Of a stretch of 64,000 nt of DNA, positions 9,829 through 19,716 are shown piece after piece. The stretch spans positions 4,580,876 to 4,644,875 of the forward strand of contig OX369274.1 in assembly GCA_947284805.1 (NCBI GenBank). Direction: 5' to 3'. Each line of letters starts with the position of its first letter. Position 1 is the first letter of the stretch. The DNA is from Coleophora flavipennella (lineage: Eukaryota > Arthropoda > Insecta > Lepidoptera > Coleophoridae). Position numbers and translations under genes: made by a program. The notes below the pieces were generated by a model. It was not told the DNA's origin. It saw nothing but the letters and a program-made list of their open reading frames with translations, and did not search any database.

Positions 9829-11055
9829 CATTCCTGTCAACTAGGTAGTGGATAAAAAAAAAACCGATAATTTCTTTTTCTGCCAAGCATTCTGCATTCT
9901 ACTTCGCGAGGCTCTTGACTGTATATTCAATCAAAACTGACCTACCCTAACATCGCTCGCTTCGCTCGCTCATTTAAAATATGTTACTCAGTTTTTTCTC
10001 CTATCGGCCATAGGGTGGAGCAGTTTAGTCTAGTCATCGCATAAAGGATGAACTAGTTTAGTCCTATAATATTATTGTTTTGCAATACAGACAGAGCATA
10101 CAAACAAACACATCTCTGTAGTTAATTCAAGACCTACTTGTATATTAATAGGAAACGCGGTCTAAAGAACAGGTATTTGAATAAAATGTTGCTGTCTCCC
10201 TCCCCCAAAACTCTTCGTATACAGCAAGAAAGGGATAACTGCAGCGCAGACCGATAAAAGGTACTAAAATTTACCAAAATAGCATTGCGTAGTCCCCTAT
10301 TTCCTCCTCCAAAACTTTTAAGCAATTAAAAAAACGCTTAACCTATACCTCTCTGTTTTCATTTTATTGTTGATATGCGTATTATATTTTTGGTGGGTGT
10401 CTAAAAAGGACGTTTCAATTAGGCAATTTTGTCTCTTTTAGAAGGCTCCTACTTCCTATTATTATTACAATATGGGAAAAAACAAAACATAGATGCATGG
10501 CCATGGTAGATATAGGTTTGATGGAATAAAAAATTTTGCTCTATTGTCATTATCTAGGCAAGAAACAGGGGACTAAGTTTGTATGGAAAAAATAGCGCCC
10601 GCGTTCCCTCTTAAGTTAAGAAGTCTTAATCTCAACCAATGGATTCACTTATAATTTCCAGCCATGGAATTACTTCCAGCATTTTATTTTTATTTCCGGC
10701 AAGCGAAATGGACCCAGGTGCCGCTCAAGGAACGAAATCGAATTTTCCAGAAGACGCCAGAAGCTTAAGCGAGAACAGTAATAAAAACAATACCAGATGC
10801 ATTTCTCGAAAGTTCTCGAACGATTTATGCATACATTTCCGATAGAGGGATTTTGTGAAATGCATTCACAACACTAATACAATAATCCTATAGGTGCTTG
10901 AGGAGTTCTCGACTTATTGTGATCTTTATTTTAAATCACTAGCATTTAAAATGCTATTAAAATGGCTTGTCTTAGTATACGTTCGTTTACTAAAGGTTAA
11001 TGAAACATTTGAAGATGTTTTATTTTTTTTCACCAATAACTTTTGAAGTGTACAT
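9829..11055. other. Mostly anonymous sequence
   Basis: Contains a palindrome-rich patch at about 9895..9985 (ATCGCTCGCTTCGCTCGCTC) resembling 27560..27640. It also has a 68-codon frame at 10639..10845 (+) in sequence that matches no repeat I see elsewhere in the window. That frame has no recognisable domain and is not called as a gene. Confidence 0.4.
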
Positions 11056-11059
11056 CCTA

Positions 11060-11275
11060 TTTGGTTGGTAGAAGAACAGTTTCTGAGCCCGCCTGGGTAG
11101 CTACCAACATCTTATCTAAGTCTTGCCCCCAAGTTATTCCGGCTTGAAATTACGATAGCCACTTCGCCATTGCGTTGGGGAATCTTGGTAAGTCCGCTTC
11201 CATCTTCGGCGTCATCGTCATTTACCATCAGGTGAGATGTTTCTAAGGGCTTACCAATTGTGAATAAAAAAAAAA
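11060..11275 (+). mobile_element. SINE2, 5'-truncated
   Basis: Reads through GAGCCCGCCTGGGTAGCTAC, CATTGCGTTGGGGAATCTTG, the 3' stem-loop around TTACCATCAGGTGAGATG and TTACCAATTGTGAATAAAAA. The tRNA-like head is missing. Confidence 0.8.
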
Positions 11276-11279
11276 CCTA

Positions 11280-12115
11280 CAGACCTACAGTATACTCGCA
11301 TATGATGTGTAACATGTGACAAAATACTTATGAAATTAATTAATTATCGGGTCGTACATTCACGGGCCGACCCTTCGAATAGTAGTATGTCATCTTTGCC
11401 TTTGCCATCACACTAGGCTGCATGGCTATGACAACCTTAGTTTTCGAGAATTAAAAAACGTTCGCATTTACTGTTACACATTTCCGTCCCATTTCACGAA
11501 ATGACTCCCACAAATTGCAGGAAAGCGAGAGCAAAGATGTTACACATCAAAAACCTATATACTCGTCTTCAAAAAAATTTTTTTACCTTCGAGCCCTTTT
11601 ATGCCAGGCAAGGTTCTTAATGTTATCGTAAATTTTAATCTGTGGCGCGATGGATGCGGTTAAGTAAACTAAACCAATTTCCTGCACGCTTAGTTTAGCC
11701 GACCAACGTCGACGCTCTCCAGCTTAGCACCAGAGTGTTTTGTAAGCAGGGCCGGCTGTAGTCAGGGCTAGTACTGATATATACAGTGTGACTGGTTGAA
11801 CGACGGACACGTTTAAAGAGGTAAACTAGTAACCCATGTACATTCCCTCTCGGTAAAAAAATGTTAAGGTTATTTTGAAATACGTGTGATTTACACTTTT
11901 TTTTTTAATTTGAAATTTCTGTAATTTTGCTTTTACGAGTACTGTGAGGAGCGCATGTTATCTTCCTATCAGAGTCGTTGCCAGCTGTTGCGTACGCGTC
12001 ACAGCGAGCGTAGTAAACGGTAAAAAAGGAGATGGTCCTTTTAAAAATAAAAAAATAATTAAAAAATAGCTGGTGGTTACCCTGTTAATTTGGTTGGGGC
12101 CAATGTTTTATGTTT
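11280..12115. other. Anonymous sequence
   Basis: No gene found. Near 11770 a short stretch GCTAGTACTGATATATACAG resembles the end of the 7-bp TSD element family but is too short to call. Confidence 0.4.
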
Positions 12116-12117
12116 TA

Positions 12118-12658
12118 CTAGCTTTTGCCTGCTGCTTCGCCCGCGTGGACATCGTTTTTATGACTGTCTTTGAGGGTGAGTGGTGCGCGAGCCGCAAGCG
12201 GCTTGCGAGCTTGGACATGAGTTTTCCTCAGATCTCTATCCCAGATCGGGCTTTTACGATTAACAGTCTATGTCACTTCCCACCCCCTCAACCAATTCTA
12301 TACAAAAAATCACTTTCATCCGTTGCTCCGTTGCGACGCCGACGTACGCGAACGTGAAAGTGAGTTTTACCTAGATCCCTCGGGAACTATGTCAGGATAT
12401 GCTAATTAGAAAATTATGCCATTTCCTACTCCCTCAACCATCTCTGAGCGAAAACTCAGACAAAAGGGTATTTCTCCAGTTCCCTCAGGAACTGCATCGA
12501 TCTATGAAATATTCACGGGATAAAAGTAGCCTATGTCCCTTTCCGTGGTACAGGCTACCTGCATGCCAAATAACATCAAGATTGGTCAAGGTGTTGAAGC
12601 GTGAAACGGTTCAAACAAACAAACAAACAAATTGTCTCAATTATAATATAAGTAAGGA
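12118..12658 (-). mobile_element. Non-autonomous Helitron
   Basis: Minus strand starts TCCTTACTTATATTATAA after A and ends GCGGGCGAAGCAGCAGGC..CTAG before T. The body has the family phrases AACAAACAAACAAA near its 5' end and GTTGCGACGCCGACGT near its middle. About 541 bp. Two open frames of about 93 codons in the other strand are not genes. Confidence 0.8.
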
Positions 12659-12676
12659 TAATACTAATATTATAAA

Positions 12677-13080
12677 CTAGATTTTGCCAGCTGCTTCGCT
12701 CGCGTGAACAGTTTCTATGACTGTCTTTGAGGGTGTGCAGTGCGACCGTGGATAAAAGTAGCCTATGTGTTAATCCAGTTTCTAATCTGTCTACCTACCA
12801 ATTTTCATCTGGATCCGTTCAGTAGTTTTTACGTGAAAGAATAACAAATATCCATACATACAATTTTTCACATTTATAATATTAGTAGTATGTGAAAGTT
12901 TGTATTTATGTATGTTTGTTACTCTTTCACCCAAAAACTACTGAACGTATCTTACTGAAATTTGGTAGGTAGAGAGATTAATACCTGGATTACCATAAAA
13001 CCTAATTTTTTCAACTGCGCACCCTCGAAGACAGTCATAGAAATTATGTTCACGCGAGAGAAGCCGCTGGCAACATCTAG
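12677..13080. mobile_element. Inverted pair of short Helitrons
   Basis: A minus-oriented copy (12677..about 12889, CTAG at 12677..12680) abuts a plus-oriented copy (about 12889..13080, CTAG at 13077..13080), sharing the 5' end region around 12885. Both carry the usual phrases for this family (GTTACTCTTTCAC, AATTTGGTAGGTAGA, GACAGTCATAGAAA). The pair is flanked by similar direct sequence (AGTAAGGATAATA at 12651 and 13092). Confidence 0.7.
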
Positions 13081-13107
13081 TTTATAATACAAGTAAGGAT
13101 AATAAGG

Positions 13108-13196
13108 TACTTCATCCCCCCATCTTCAGCGACATCGTCACTTACCACCAGGTGAGATGTTGTCAAGGGTTTACCAATTGTGAATTGTAAAAAAAA
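13108..13196 (+). mobile_element. SINE2, 3' end only
   Basis: CATCTTCAGCGACATCGTCA, the stem-loop CTTACCACCAGGTGAGATG, GTTTACCAATTGTGAATTG and a poly-A run. Confidence 0.75.
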
Positions 13197-13485
13197 AACA
13201 CCTTTAAGGTACTAGAAGTGGTCGTAACTCTGTGAAACTTTCGTGGCTGGGTCGATCACGCAGGTTAATTGACCTGAAGCACGGTCATTACCTGGATGGG
13301 TTTGACTGTAAGTTGCATTTTTCTCGATCGTTTCCGTACTTTGCAAGGCACTTTAAGCCGTTGATGCTGTTTGCTATCACTAGATGGCAGTCGTTAAGCC
13401 GTTTCAGTAGCCTTATAGGTGGCTTGAAAAACTTCTGCCAGTGGAATTCCCCCTAGCCCTAAACCTCCACCAACCTGGACTAGGA
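13197..13485. other. Anonymous sequence
   Basis: A 74-codon frame (13232..13456, +) lies here without recognisable features; no element ends seen. Confidence 0.35.
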
Positions 13486-13492
13486 CCCTAAG

Positions 13493-13699
13493 CACACTCT
13501 GGACACTTCATACAACGGGCCAGAAATCAATTTCAAATAAGGAATGACGGAGCAAACAAAATGGCGTCGAAATCCTATACGATCGACAACCAAACTGTAA
13601 CTAATCTGTATCAATATGGATGACGAGGGGGTGAGGTCGCAATCTAGAGAGCGGCAGGGAGTGTCCATACTGTATGTTAGTACTAACATATATACTTTG
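13493..13699 (+). mobile_element. Short '7-bp TSD' DNA transposon, copy 3
   Basis: 207 bp from CACACTCTGGACACTTCATA to CTAACATATATACTTTG. Flanked by CCCTAAG on both sides (13486..13492 and 13700..13706), exact 7-bp duplication. Same length as copy 2. Confidence 0.9.
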
Positions 13700-13900
13700 C
13701 CCTAAGTGCGGAGTATGATCAAACCTTCCCCAGTTTGGAAGAGACCCGTGACCCAACAGTGGGGACGTCTAAGGGTTGTTAACATAGGTACTAACTTACA
13801 AAGTTTTTATTGGATACTCTCAACACCTCGAGGAGCAGAAAAGTTGACACTCTACGTCAACTTTACAGCTTTTAAAGGTTCCGTTGTCAACAAGGAACCC

Positions 13901-14398
13901 TAAGGCTCAATTCACACCGGGACGGCAGCGGCCGGCAGCGACTGGGAGCGGCCGTCAGCGGCTGGGAGCGGCCGGCAGCGGCAAGTAGATACCGTCGGAG
14001 CCGGCCACGGCAGGTTCGCGCCGCCGCCGGCAGCCGCGCGTGGCCGCTGGCAGCCGCACGCGGCCTCTCGACTAGTCCTCTTCGACCAGTTTAAGTTTGT
14101 ATCCCTAGGCAGGGGGCGAGCGCGAGCGGGGAGCGAACAGCCGCTCGCGGCCGCGCGGCCGTCCGCGCCGCCGCGCGGTAGCTCGCGGCGTCGCGGGCGG
14201 ACGCGCGCGCATGGAGCGGACAGCCGCTCGCAGCCGCGCGGTAGCTCGCGGCGTCGCGGGCAGCCGCGCGGCGTTTTCGTACTTTTCAAACGATACTAAT
14301 ATTTATAAGCATGAAGATAAAGTTTAAAATTGTTTTACATTGAAAGTGCTCGTCGCGTCGCTGCCGGCCGCTGCCGTCCCGGTGTGAATTGAGCCTTA
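13901..14398. mobile_element. GC-rich TIR element (MITE-like)
   Basis: Perfect terminal inverted repeats of about 42 bp (13901..13942 and 14357..14398) beginning TAAGGCTCAATTCACACCGG. The interior is extremely GC-rich, with repeated GCAGCGGC and CCGCGCGG words, in an otherwise AT-rich region. The 125-codon minus-strand frame is a compositional artefact rich in Arg, Ala and Pro. The termini suggest a PIF/Harbinger-like MITE, but the target duplication (TAA/TTA) is ambiguous. Confidence 0.8.
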
Positions 14399-14544
14399 TC
14401 GTCATGTTCGTCCGTCTGTCCGTCCGCGTCTAAGTTCACAGATTTTTAGTACAAGAAAGCTGTAATATGTCATGGGTATACATAGAAGTACCTATTAATT
14501 ATTAATCACGCCGACAAAGTTGTAAAATAAAATGTGGAAAAAAA

Positions 14545-14872
14545 AACATGGTGTAATGGTTTAGTTCATTAGCTTTACATCAGGAGGCCGTGGGTTCGAT
14601 TTCCGGCGGAGTTTATCTTTGGAAGAATTGGTTTGGTTGGTGATGGGGCATTTTCTAAGCTCGCCTGGCTAGATACCACCATCTTATCTAAGTCTTGCCG
14701 TCAAACATCAATCATAACAGAATTGATGTGTTCTGGCTTGAAGATAAGATAGCCCAGTTCTCCATTGCGTTGTGGAATCTTGGAAAGCCAGCTTCAATCT
14801 TCGGCATCATCGTCACTTATCATCAGATGAGATGATGCCAAGTACTTACCAATTGTAAATAAAAAAAATCCT
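14545..14872 (+). mobile_element. SINE2, full length
   Basis: Most complete SINE2 on the plus strand. tRNA-like head with A-box-like TGGTGTAATGGTTTAGTTCA and B-box-like GGGTTCGATTTCC. Body contains TTGGTTGGTGATGGGGCATT. The 3' stem-loop is around CACTTATCATCAGATGAGA, followed by TACCAATTGTAAATAAAAAA. Confidence 0.85.
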
Positions 14873-15295
14873 ATTTTTGCATCTGTCACCCCTCCATGTC
14901 GCACAGCTTAGTGACCTCTTATTTGAGCGGCTACACTTTTGACCTTGGGTTTGTGGCCCAATGTCCAAGTTCGGCCCTGTTGTTTTATCAACCACTCACT
15001 CCGCTACGCAGCGACTCCCATAACCGCACCTCCCAAAAGTGGCCAGTGCTGGCACAACTAATTTAATTTCAGGTAGATTAATTACTAGAGCAAGCTTTGC
15101 TTGATAAACTCCACGTTCTGAGGGTAGAGTGAAATTTAGATTAGATTGTCTGTCGTTTCAGTACTCACTTATCTACTCGAGAATTCAATCAGGTTTAATT
15201 AAGATGACTGTGTCGAAGGGTGCAAGTTTAATATTTAAAATGATTAATTTCTTATAGGCGTGTATTCAGGGTAAATTTAAAATTATTGGCCTAAT
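14873..15295. other. Anonymous sequence
   Basis: No coding or repeat signal that I can support. Confidence 0.4.
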
Positions 15296-15297
15296 TT

Positions 15298-15600
15298 CGG
15301 TGGCGTAACGGCTAGGGCCGCCGCCTCCTGTCCGGGAGGTCGTAGTTCGAATCCTGTTACGTACCAATGTGATTTCGAATTTAGACTTCATATGTACGTA
15401 TTTTGACGCTTTTAAGGTGAAGGAAAACATCGTGAGGAAACCTGCACACGCCTGCGAAGAAATTCGAAGATTGTGTGTAAAGTCGACCAACCCGCACTGG
15501 GCCTGCGTGGTCGACTCAGGCCCGATCGCCCTAATTCAGGGTAGGCTCGAGCCCCTCGGTGGGGACGTATATGAGCTGATATGATGATATTGATGATATG
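15298..15600 (+). mobile_element. SINE1, full length
   Basis: Plus-strand reference copy: head CGGTGGCGTAACGGCTAGGG, B-box-like AGTTCGAATCC, body GAGGAAACCTGCACACGCCT and CGCACTGGGCCTGCGTGGTC, end GAGCTGATATGATGATATTG. Overlapping frames of 71-80 codons are SINE shadows. Confidence 0.88.
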
Positions 15601-15717
15601 CATCGACTCATGGAACTGGACAGCTGTCCACTGAACCAATACAATCAATCTCATGCGTCACTTGACCTACGTGTTCGTGTTTCTCGAGTCCGCATGTATA
15701 CTTAAGAGCGGGTCATG

Positions 15718-16276
15718 ATCATCATCATCATATCAGCCGAAGGACGTCCACTGCTGGACCACACCCCGAACACTGCATACAACGGCCGTGAAATGACATT
15801 TCTATAAAACAAATGACGGAGCAAACAAAATCACGGCGAAATCGTACACGTTCGAGAACCAAAGTGGGTGAGGTCGCAATCTAGAGATCGGCAGGGAGTG
15901 TCCATACTGTATGTTAGTACTAATATATATATATATATATATACTTTGGCTGGACATAGTCCTCCCCCAAAGGCTTTCCACGACGACCGGTTCTGCGCTG
16001 CCCGCATCCAGCGGCTTCCCGCGACCTTCACCAGGTCATCGGTCCACCGAGTGGGAAACCTGCCAACACTACGTTTTCCGGTGCGCGGTTGCCACTCAAG
16101 AACTGTACTGTCCCAACGGCCATCAGTCTGTTCTACGAGCTATGTGCCCCGCCCAATGCCACTTAATTATAGAAATTCTGAGAGCTATGTCGGTTACTTT
16201 GGTTCTCCTACGGATCTCTTCGTTTCTGATTTGATCACGCAGAGAGCTCCATTGCCCTTTGGGTGACCTTGAGCCT
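15718..16276 (-). pseudogene. RTE LINE 3' fragment, interrupted by a 7-bp TSD element
   Basis: Minus-strand match to the C-terminal third of the RTE frame at 55083..57572, including the end GTGGACGTCCTTCGGCTGAT and the tail ATGATGATGATG. It is split at 15759/15949 by the insertion 15760..15948. A frameshifted, decayed copy. Confidence 0.85.
15760..15948 (+). mobile_element. Short '7-bp TSD' DNA transposon, copy 4, inside an RTE fragment
   Basis: 189 bp from CACACCCCGAACACTGCATA to an expanded (TA)n and ACTTTG. GCTGGAC lies on both sides (15753..15759 and 15949..15955). Removing the element and one duplication restores the RTE sequence CACTGCTGGACATAG, which independently fixes the element's ends. 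Confidence 0.93.
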
Positions 16277-16729
16277 GAGATTTCAAGATTTCAAGATGTT
16301 GAAAAAAATTCACCTATTTTGAATAAATGTTTTGAATCTTGAGTTCTTACATGCCTTTATTGCTCCATGCCAATAAAATAGCCAATTCTTTCCTTTTAAG
16401 AAAGAACTCTCTCTTTACATTTCAAGTTTCTAAACCCTTGTCTGTCTAAGTATTCTTTAGTACCTAAAATGTGACTTTACAAATTCTTAGTGCCGCTTTT
16501 GAAAACTGTTTAAGGGACCACATGATTTATTCACCGCTTTGACCCTTGCGGCTGGTTTGGGTCAGATGTCAGCACCCTTAACAGAATAATATACCTACGG
16601 ATCATCTGGCTTTCTAGCCCTTGATTAAACTTTAAAATATCTTAACTATTTAGTTTAGTAAACCTTTATTACGAAGGTATCGAGTTACGAACTTACGAGT
16701 GTCTTTATGTACAGATAGAGATCTTCATT
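16277..16729. other. Anonymous AT-rich spacer
   Basis: No feature supported. This precedes the SINE1 copy and the LRR/Ig gene. Confidence 0.4.
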
Positions 16730-16731
16730 TT

Positions 16732-17022
16732 CTTATCAGCTCATAAACGTCCCCACCGAGGGGCTCAACATACCCTGAATTAGGGCGATCGGGCCTTAGT
16801 CGACCACGCGGGCCCAGTGTGGGTTGGTCGACTTCACACACAACCTTCGAGTTTCTTCGCAGATGTCTGCAGGTTTCCTCACAATGTTTTCCTTCACCGT
16901 AAGAGCGTCAGATAATCGTACATATGAGATCGAAATTCGAAAACACATTGGTACGTGGCAGGACTCGAACCACGACTTCCCGGATAGGAGTTAGCGACCC
17001 TTGCCGTTGCGCCACCGACGCT
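16732..17022 (-). mobile_element. SINE1, full length
   Basis: Minus strand: GCGTCGGTGGCGCAACGGCA head, B-box-like GGTTCGAGTCC, body and TGAGCTGATAAG end. Lies about 180 bp upstream of the splice acceptor of the LRR/Ig gene, that is, in its presumed 5' intron. Confidence 0.85.
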
Positions 17023-17189
17023 CTACGACATTGCAAACCTGATTAGCTAATTTAAACCAATGTTAACAATCATAATTGGGACGTTAACTCTAATTAAATT
17101 CAGAGAATGAAAGTATTCGTCAGGCTCCCAAAATCAAACTTATCAAATTAAACTGTTTGTTTTAGTACTTATTCAAACAATAACCTACC

Positions 17190-17203
17190 TTTCTATTGTT
17201 CCA
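17190..17203 (+). promoter_or_regulatory. Putative 3' splice site before the LRR/Ig exon
   Basis: The pyrimidine-rich TTTCTATTGTTCCAG ends at 17203, 36 bases before the start codon. It implies at least one non-coding 5' exon further upstream, not identified in this window. Confidence 0.6.
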
Positions 17204-17234
17204 GGCACACGACAGATGTAACGCAAAAGCCGAA

Positions 17235-17243
17235 ATGAGATGA
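17235..17243 (+). promoter_or_regulatory. Two-codon upstream ORF overlapping the start codon
   Basis: ATG AGA TGA at 17235..17243. Its TGA overlaps the main ATG at 17240 (ATGAGATGAGTATG). If transcribed as inferred, ribosomes could terminate and restart at the main ATG or at the in-frame ATG two codons on. Seen in sequence; regulation is inference. Confidence 0.5.
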
Positions 17244-18997
17244 GTATGCGCGTGGCGTGGGCCCGATGGTACTGGATTGTGATATTCACCGCTTGCGCCG
17301 CTCGGACAGCCAGCGACTGGCTCGACTGTGCACACGTCGCCACTTGCAGGTGCAAGTGGTCTTCCGGCAAAAAAACCGCCACTTGCGCATCCAGTGACCT
17401 GCGCCGCCCGCCGACTCTCTCATCCGACATTCAAGTCCTTGATCTACACGACAACCCTCTGAGAAATCTCCCTCAAGAAGTATTCGCTAACATTGGCCTC
17501 CTAAACTTACAGAAGCTTAACCTCCGAGCGACCAAATTAAGATCTGTCCACGCAGACGCGTTCTTAGAACTAAGAATTCTCATCGAGGTAGACCTAGCTG
17601 ATAACGATCTAGCTAATTTACCGAGAGATATATTCAGAGGCAACGAAAGACTGCGCTTAGTTGTGCTAAGCAATAACCCAGTGACGACTTTAGTCGACGA
17701 CCAATTCCCACCACTTCCGCATTTACGAATGCTAATGTTAGACGGATGCAGATTAAGATCGATCCATAGGAATGCGCTGCGCAATCTAAAAGCTCTGGAG
17801 ATGATAGATTTGCGTAGAAATCAGCTAACATTCCTCCGTTTGATTACTTTCTCGCTACCTGCTTTGAAAACGATATCATTATCGGGGAATCCTTGGCGGT
17901 GCGATTGTCGTCTCCGCGAGTTTAAGGATTGGTTTTTAGAAAGCACTTTGGGAAATGAAGACTTAGTTTGTGTAGAGCCATCGACACAAGCTGGGAATAA
18001 GTGGCGAAGTTTATCTAGTGAGAATATGGCGTGCGCTCCTGAGGTGCGCGCAAGCACTCTAATAGTAAGAGCGGAAATAGGATTAGCCACATCATTTGGC
18101 TGTTGGATTCATGGTGTTCCGAAACCGAAGATAACATGGCTATTCGATGGCGTTGATGTCCATAACAGTACAATAGACTGTGAAATAGAAGAAACTGAAT
18201 CTGAAGTAGATGATGATTCGGAAGACAGAGTACCAGGTAGTGTCAGGTGGGTGAATATCACTCTTCTGAATGTAACTTCAGGTGCCGCTGGAGAATGGAC
18301 ATGTGTCGCTCAGAGCATAGCTGGCGAAGCAAGAGCTATTATCAGTTTAATTCTACCACGTTCACAGACAGCCACTGCACGGACTGCCCCAGGTATTCCT
18401 CAACTTTTAGGAGTTGTTTTTGGCGCATTAGGCGTCCTAGCGTCTCTTGGTTTTCTCGGTGCTGTAGCGTGCTGGCACCTTCGAAAACGATCCGTACCGT
18501 CAAGTAGAAGTTTCATGGACCAGGAAAAGCGGTTGATAGACGCATCAGTGGTTGTCAGTTGCGATCGGTCTATAGGTGATATGGCATCTCCTTGCGACTT
18601 CGAGCTTACGGAGAGATCTTTATCAGGCGACGAGCAGCCTAGAGGATGTGGGTTCGATCCAGTTCATATAACTATAGAAGGCACTCCGGGGATTTTTCCT
18701 CCGCCTCCTGCTGAGTTCGCAGTTCCAGTTCCCTACGGTAACATCTTCATATCTGTTCAGGTGGCAGGAAGGGGTGAGTCTGGAAAGTATCCTGACTTGC
18801 TAAGTGGTGGTGCGACGTTGCCTAGAAGAAACAGGACTTGCTGTGGTACCCCAGCTTACGACAATATGGGTCCTAGAGTGACCGCCGCTGGAAGCTCAAC
18901 TTGGTCATTACCAGGGGCTAGTTCAGAAAATGCTGAGCTGTCAGAAACACCAGTATTAACACTTCCGCCGCCACCACCGGAGTTCGTCTCTCTTTAG
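17240..18997 (+). CDS. LRR and Ig-domain single-pass membrane protein, Kekkon-like
   Basis: 585 residues in one exon. Order of parts: signal peptide about 1-25; cysteine-rich LRR N-cap about 30-52 (DCAHVATCRCKW); about six to seven leucine-rich repeats from 65 to 215 (LDLHDNPL, LNLRATKL, VDLADNDL, VVLSNNPV, IDLRRNQL); LRR C-cap 216-266 (GNPWRCDCRL ... C244, C265); one Ig domain about 268-372 with the disulphide pair C288 and C355 and W300; transmembrane helix about 387-412, then basic LRKR; cytoplasmic tail of about 170 residues ending PPPPPEFVSL. N-glycosylation sequons at N309, N339 and N344. An acidic insert (about 315-331) sits between Ig strands. This order is that of insect Kekkon proteins, cell-surface LRR/Ig proteins, some of which act on EGF-receptor or BMP signalling in Drosophila. 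Which Kekkon, and whether it signals, is inference. A second in-frame ATG is at codon 3. No other host gene neighbours it. Confidence 0.92.
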   Translation: MSMRVAWARWYWIVIFTACAARTASDWLDCAHVATCRCKWSSGKKTATCASSDLRRPPTLSSDIQVLDLHDNPLRNLPQEVFANIGLLNLQKLNLRATKLRSVHADAFLELRILIEVDLADNDLANLPRDIFRGNERLRLVVLSNNPVTTLVDDQFPPLPHLRMLMLDGCRLRSIHRNALRNLKALEMIDLRRNQLTFLRLITFSLPALKTISLSGNPWRCDCRLREFKDWFLESTLGNEDLVCVEPSTQAGNKWRSLSSENMACAPEVRASTLIVRAEIGLATSFGCWIHGVPKPKITWLFDGVDVHNSTIDCEIEETESEVDDDSEDRVPGSVRWVNITLLNVTSGAAGEWTCVAQSIAGEARAIISLILPRSQTATARTAPGIPQLLGVVFGALGVLASLGFLGAVACWHLRKRSVPSSRSFMDQEKRLIDASVVVSCDRSIGDMASPCDFELTERSLSGDEQPRGCGFDPVHITIEGTPGIFPPPPAEFAVPVPYGNIFISVQVAGRGESGKYPDLLSGGATLPRRNRTCCGTPAYDNMGPRVTAAGSSTWSLPGASSENAELSETPVLTLPPPPPEFVSL

Positions 18998-19580
18998 CCC
19001 AGGCCACTGGTGCTGGACGCTTCAAATCTGAGATGACCTGGCACCATTAAACTTTTCAGTCAATTAGACTATTCCCAGTTTTAAAAAAAACTTTTTTATT
19101 CCATAAGTTTTGTGGTTAAGTCGTAATTTTATTGTAAATACTTTGAATTTAAGTAAGTGCGAAGGATGTGTGACATCTGTGAGACTAAATACGTAAGGTT
19201 GTTATCAAAATTATTAAGAAAATTAAATTTAAATATTCGTAAAAATGAACAATTTCATTGTTAAATGTCTTGGGGTGTGGATGTGAATGTAATAATCTTG
19301 TATTTTTTAGTTTCATTAGAATATAATTTTCATTCTCTTGCATTTGTATGTCTTCCTAACTTATGTAAATATCGTTTATTCATAATTATACACACTTCCC
19401 AAATATAAGACTGACCCTTTTACCTTATTTTCATCTCTTTTAACGACTATATAGTTGAGTATGTATATAGCTGTATACTTCACTTAGTATCAAGCAAGAT
19501 ACCTAGCATAAAAAATAACAACTAAATACATAATGTAAAAAGGAAATAAAACGAATATAAATAAAAGACAAGAGTTATGT
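18998..19580 (+). other. 3' untranslated region of the LRR/Ig gene, with poly(A) signals
   Basis: Unique AT-rich sequence after the TAG at 18995..18997. AATAAA occurs at 19545..19550 and 19560..19565, so cleavage near 19580 is likely. Repeat-derived sequence begins about 140 bp later. Confidence 0.65.
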
Positions 19581-19716
19581 TATTTTGTGTTATTGTCTAC
19601 GTCCAGGAACTCAAATAATGCCTATTCACACTCTCCTTGAAGGTACCCAAATTATAATAGTCGGGAAACAATGACGCAGGCAAAGAGTTCCACTCCATTG
19701 CTGTCCATATATTAAA

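Noticed and set aside
10639..10845. 68-codon frame in apparently unique sequence
   Set aside because: No recognisable domain, no clear splice signals and no second exon. It could be an untranslated or regulatory segment but cannot be supported.
13912..14289. 125-codon Arg/Ala/Pro-rich frame on the minus strand
   Set aside because: Explained by extreme GC content inside a TIR element.
14548..14620. tRNA gene
   Set aside because: A- and B-box-like sites are present, but the cloverleaf is degraded and the sequence continues into a SINE2 body and 3' tail.
15868..16266. 107- and 132-codon plus-strand frames
   Set aside because: Antisense to an RTE fragment plus a (TA)n expansion in the inserted element.
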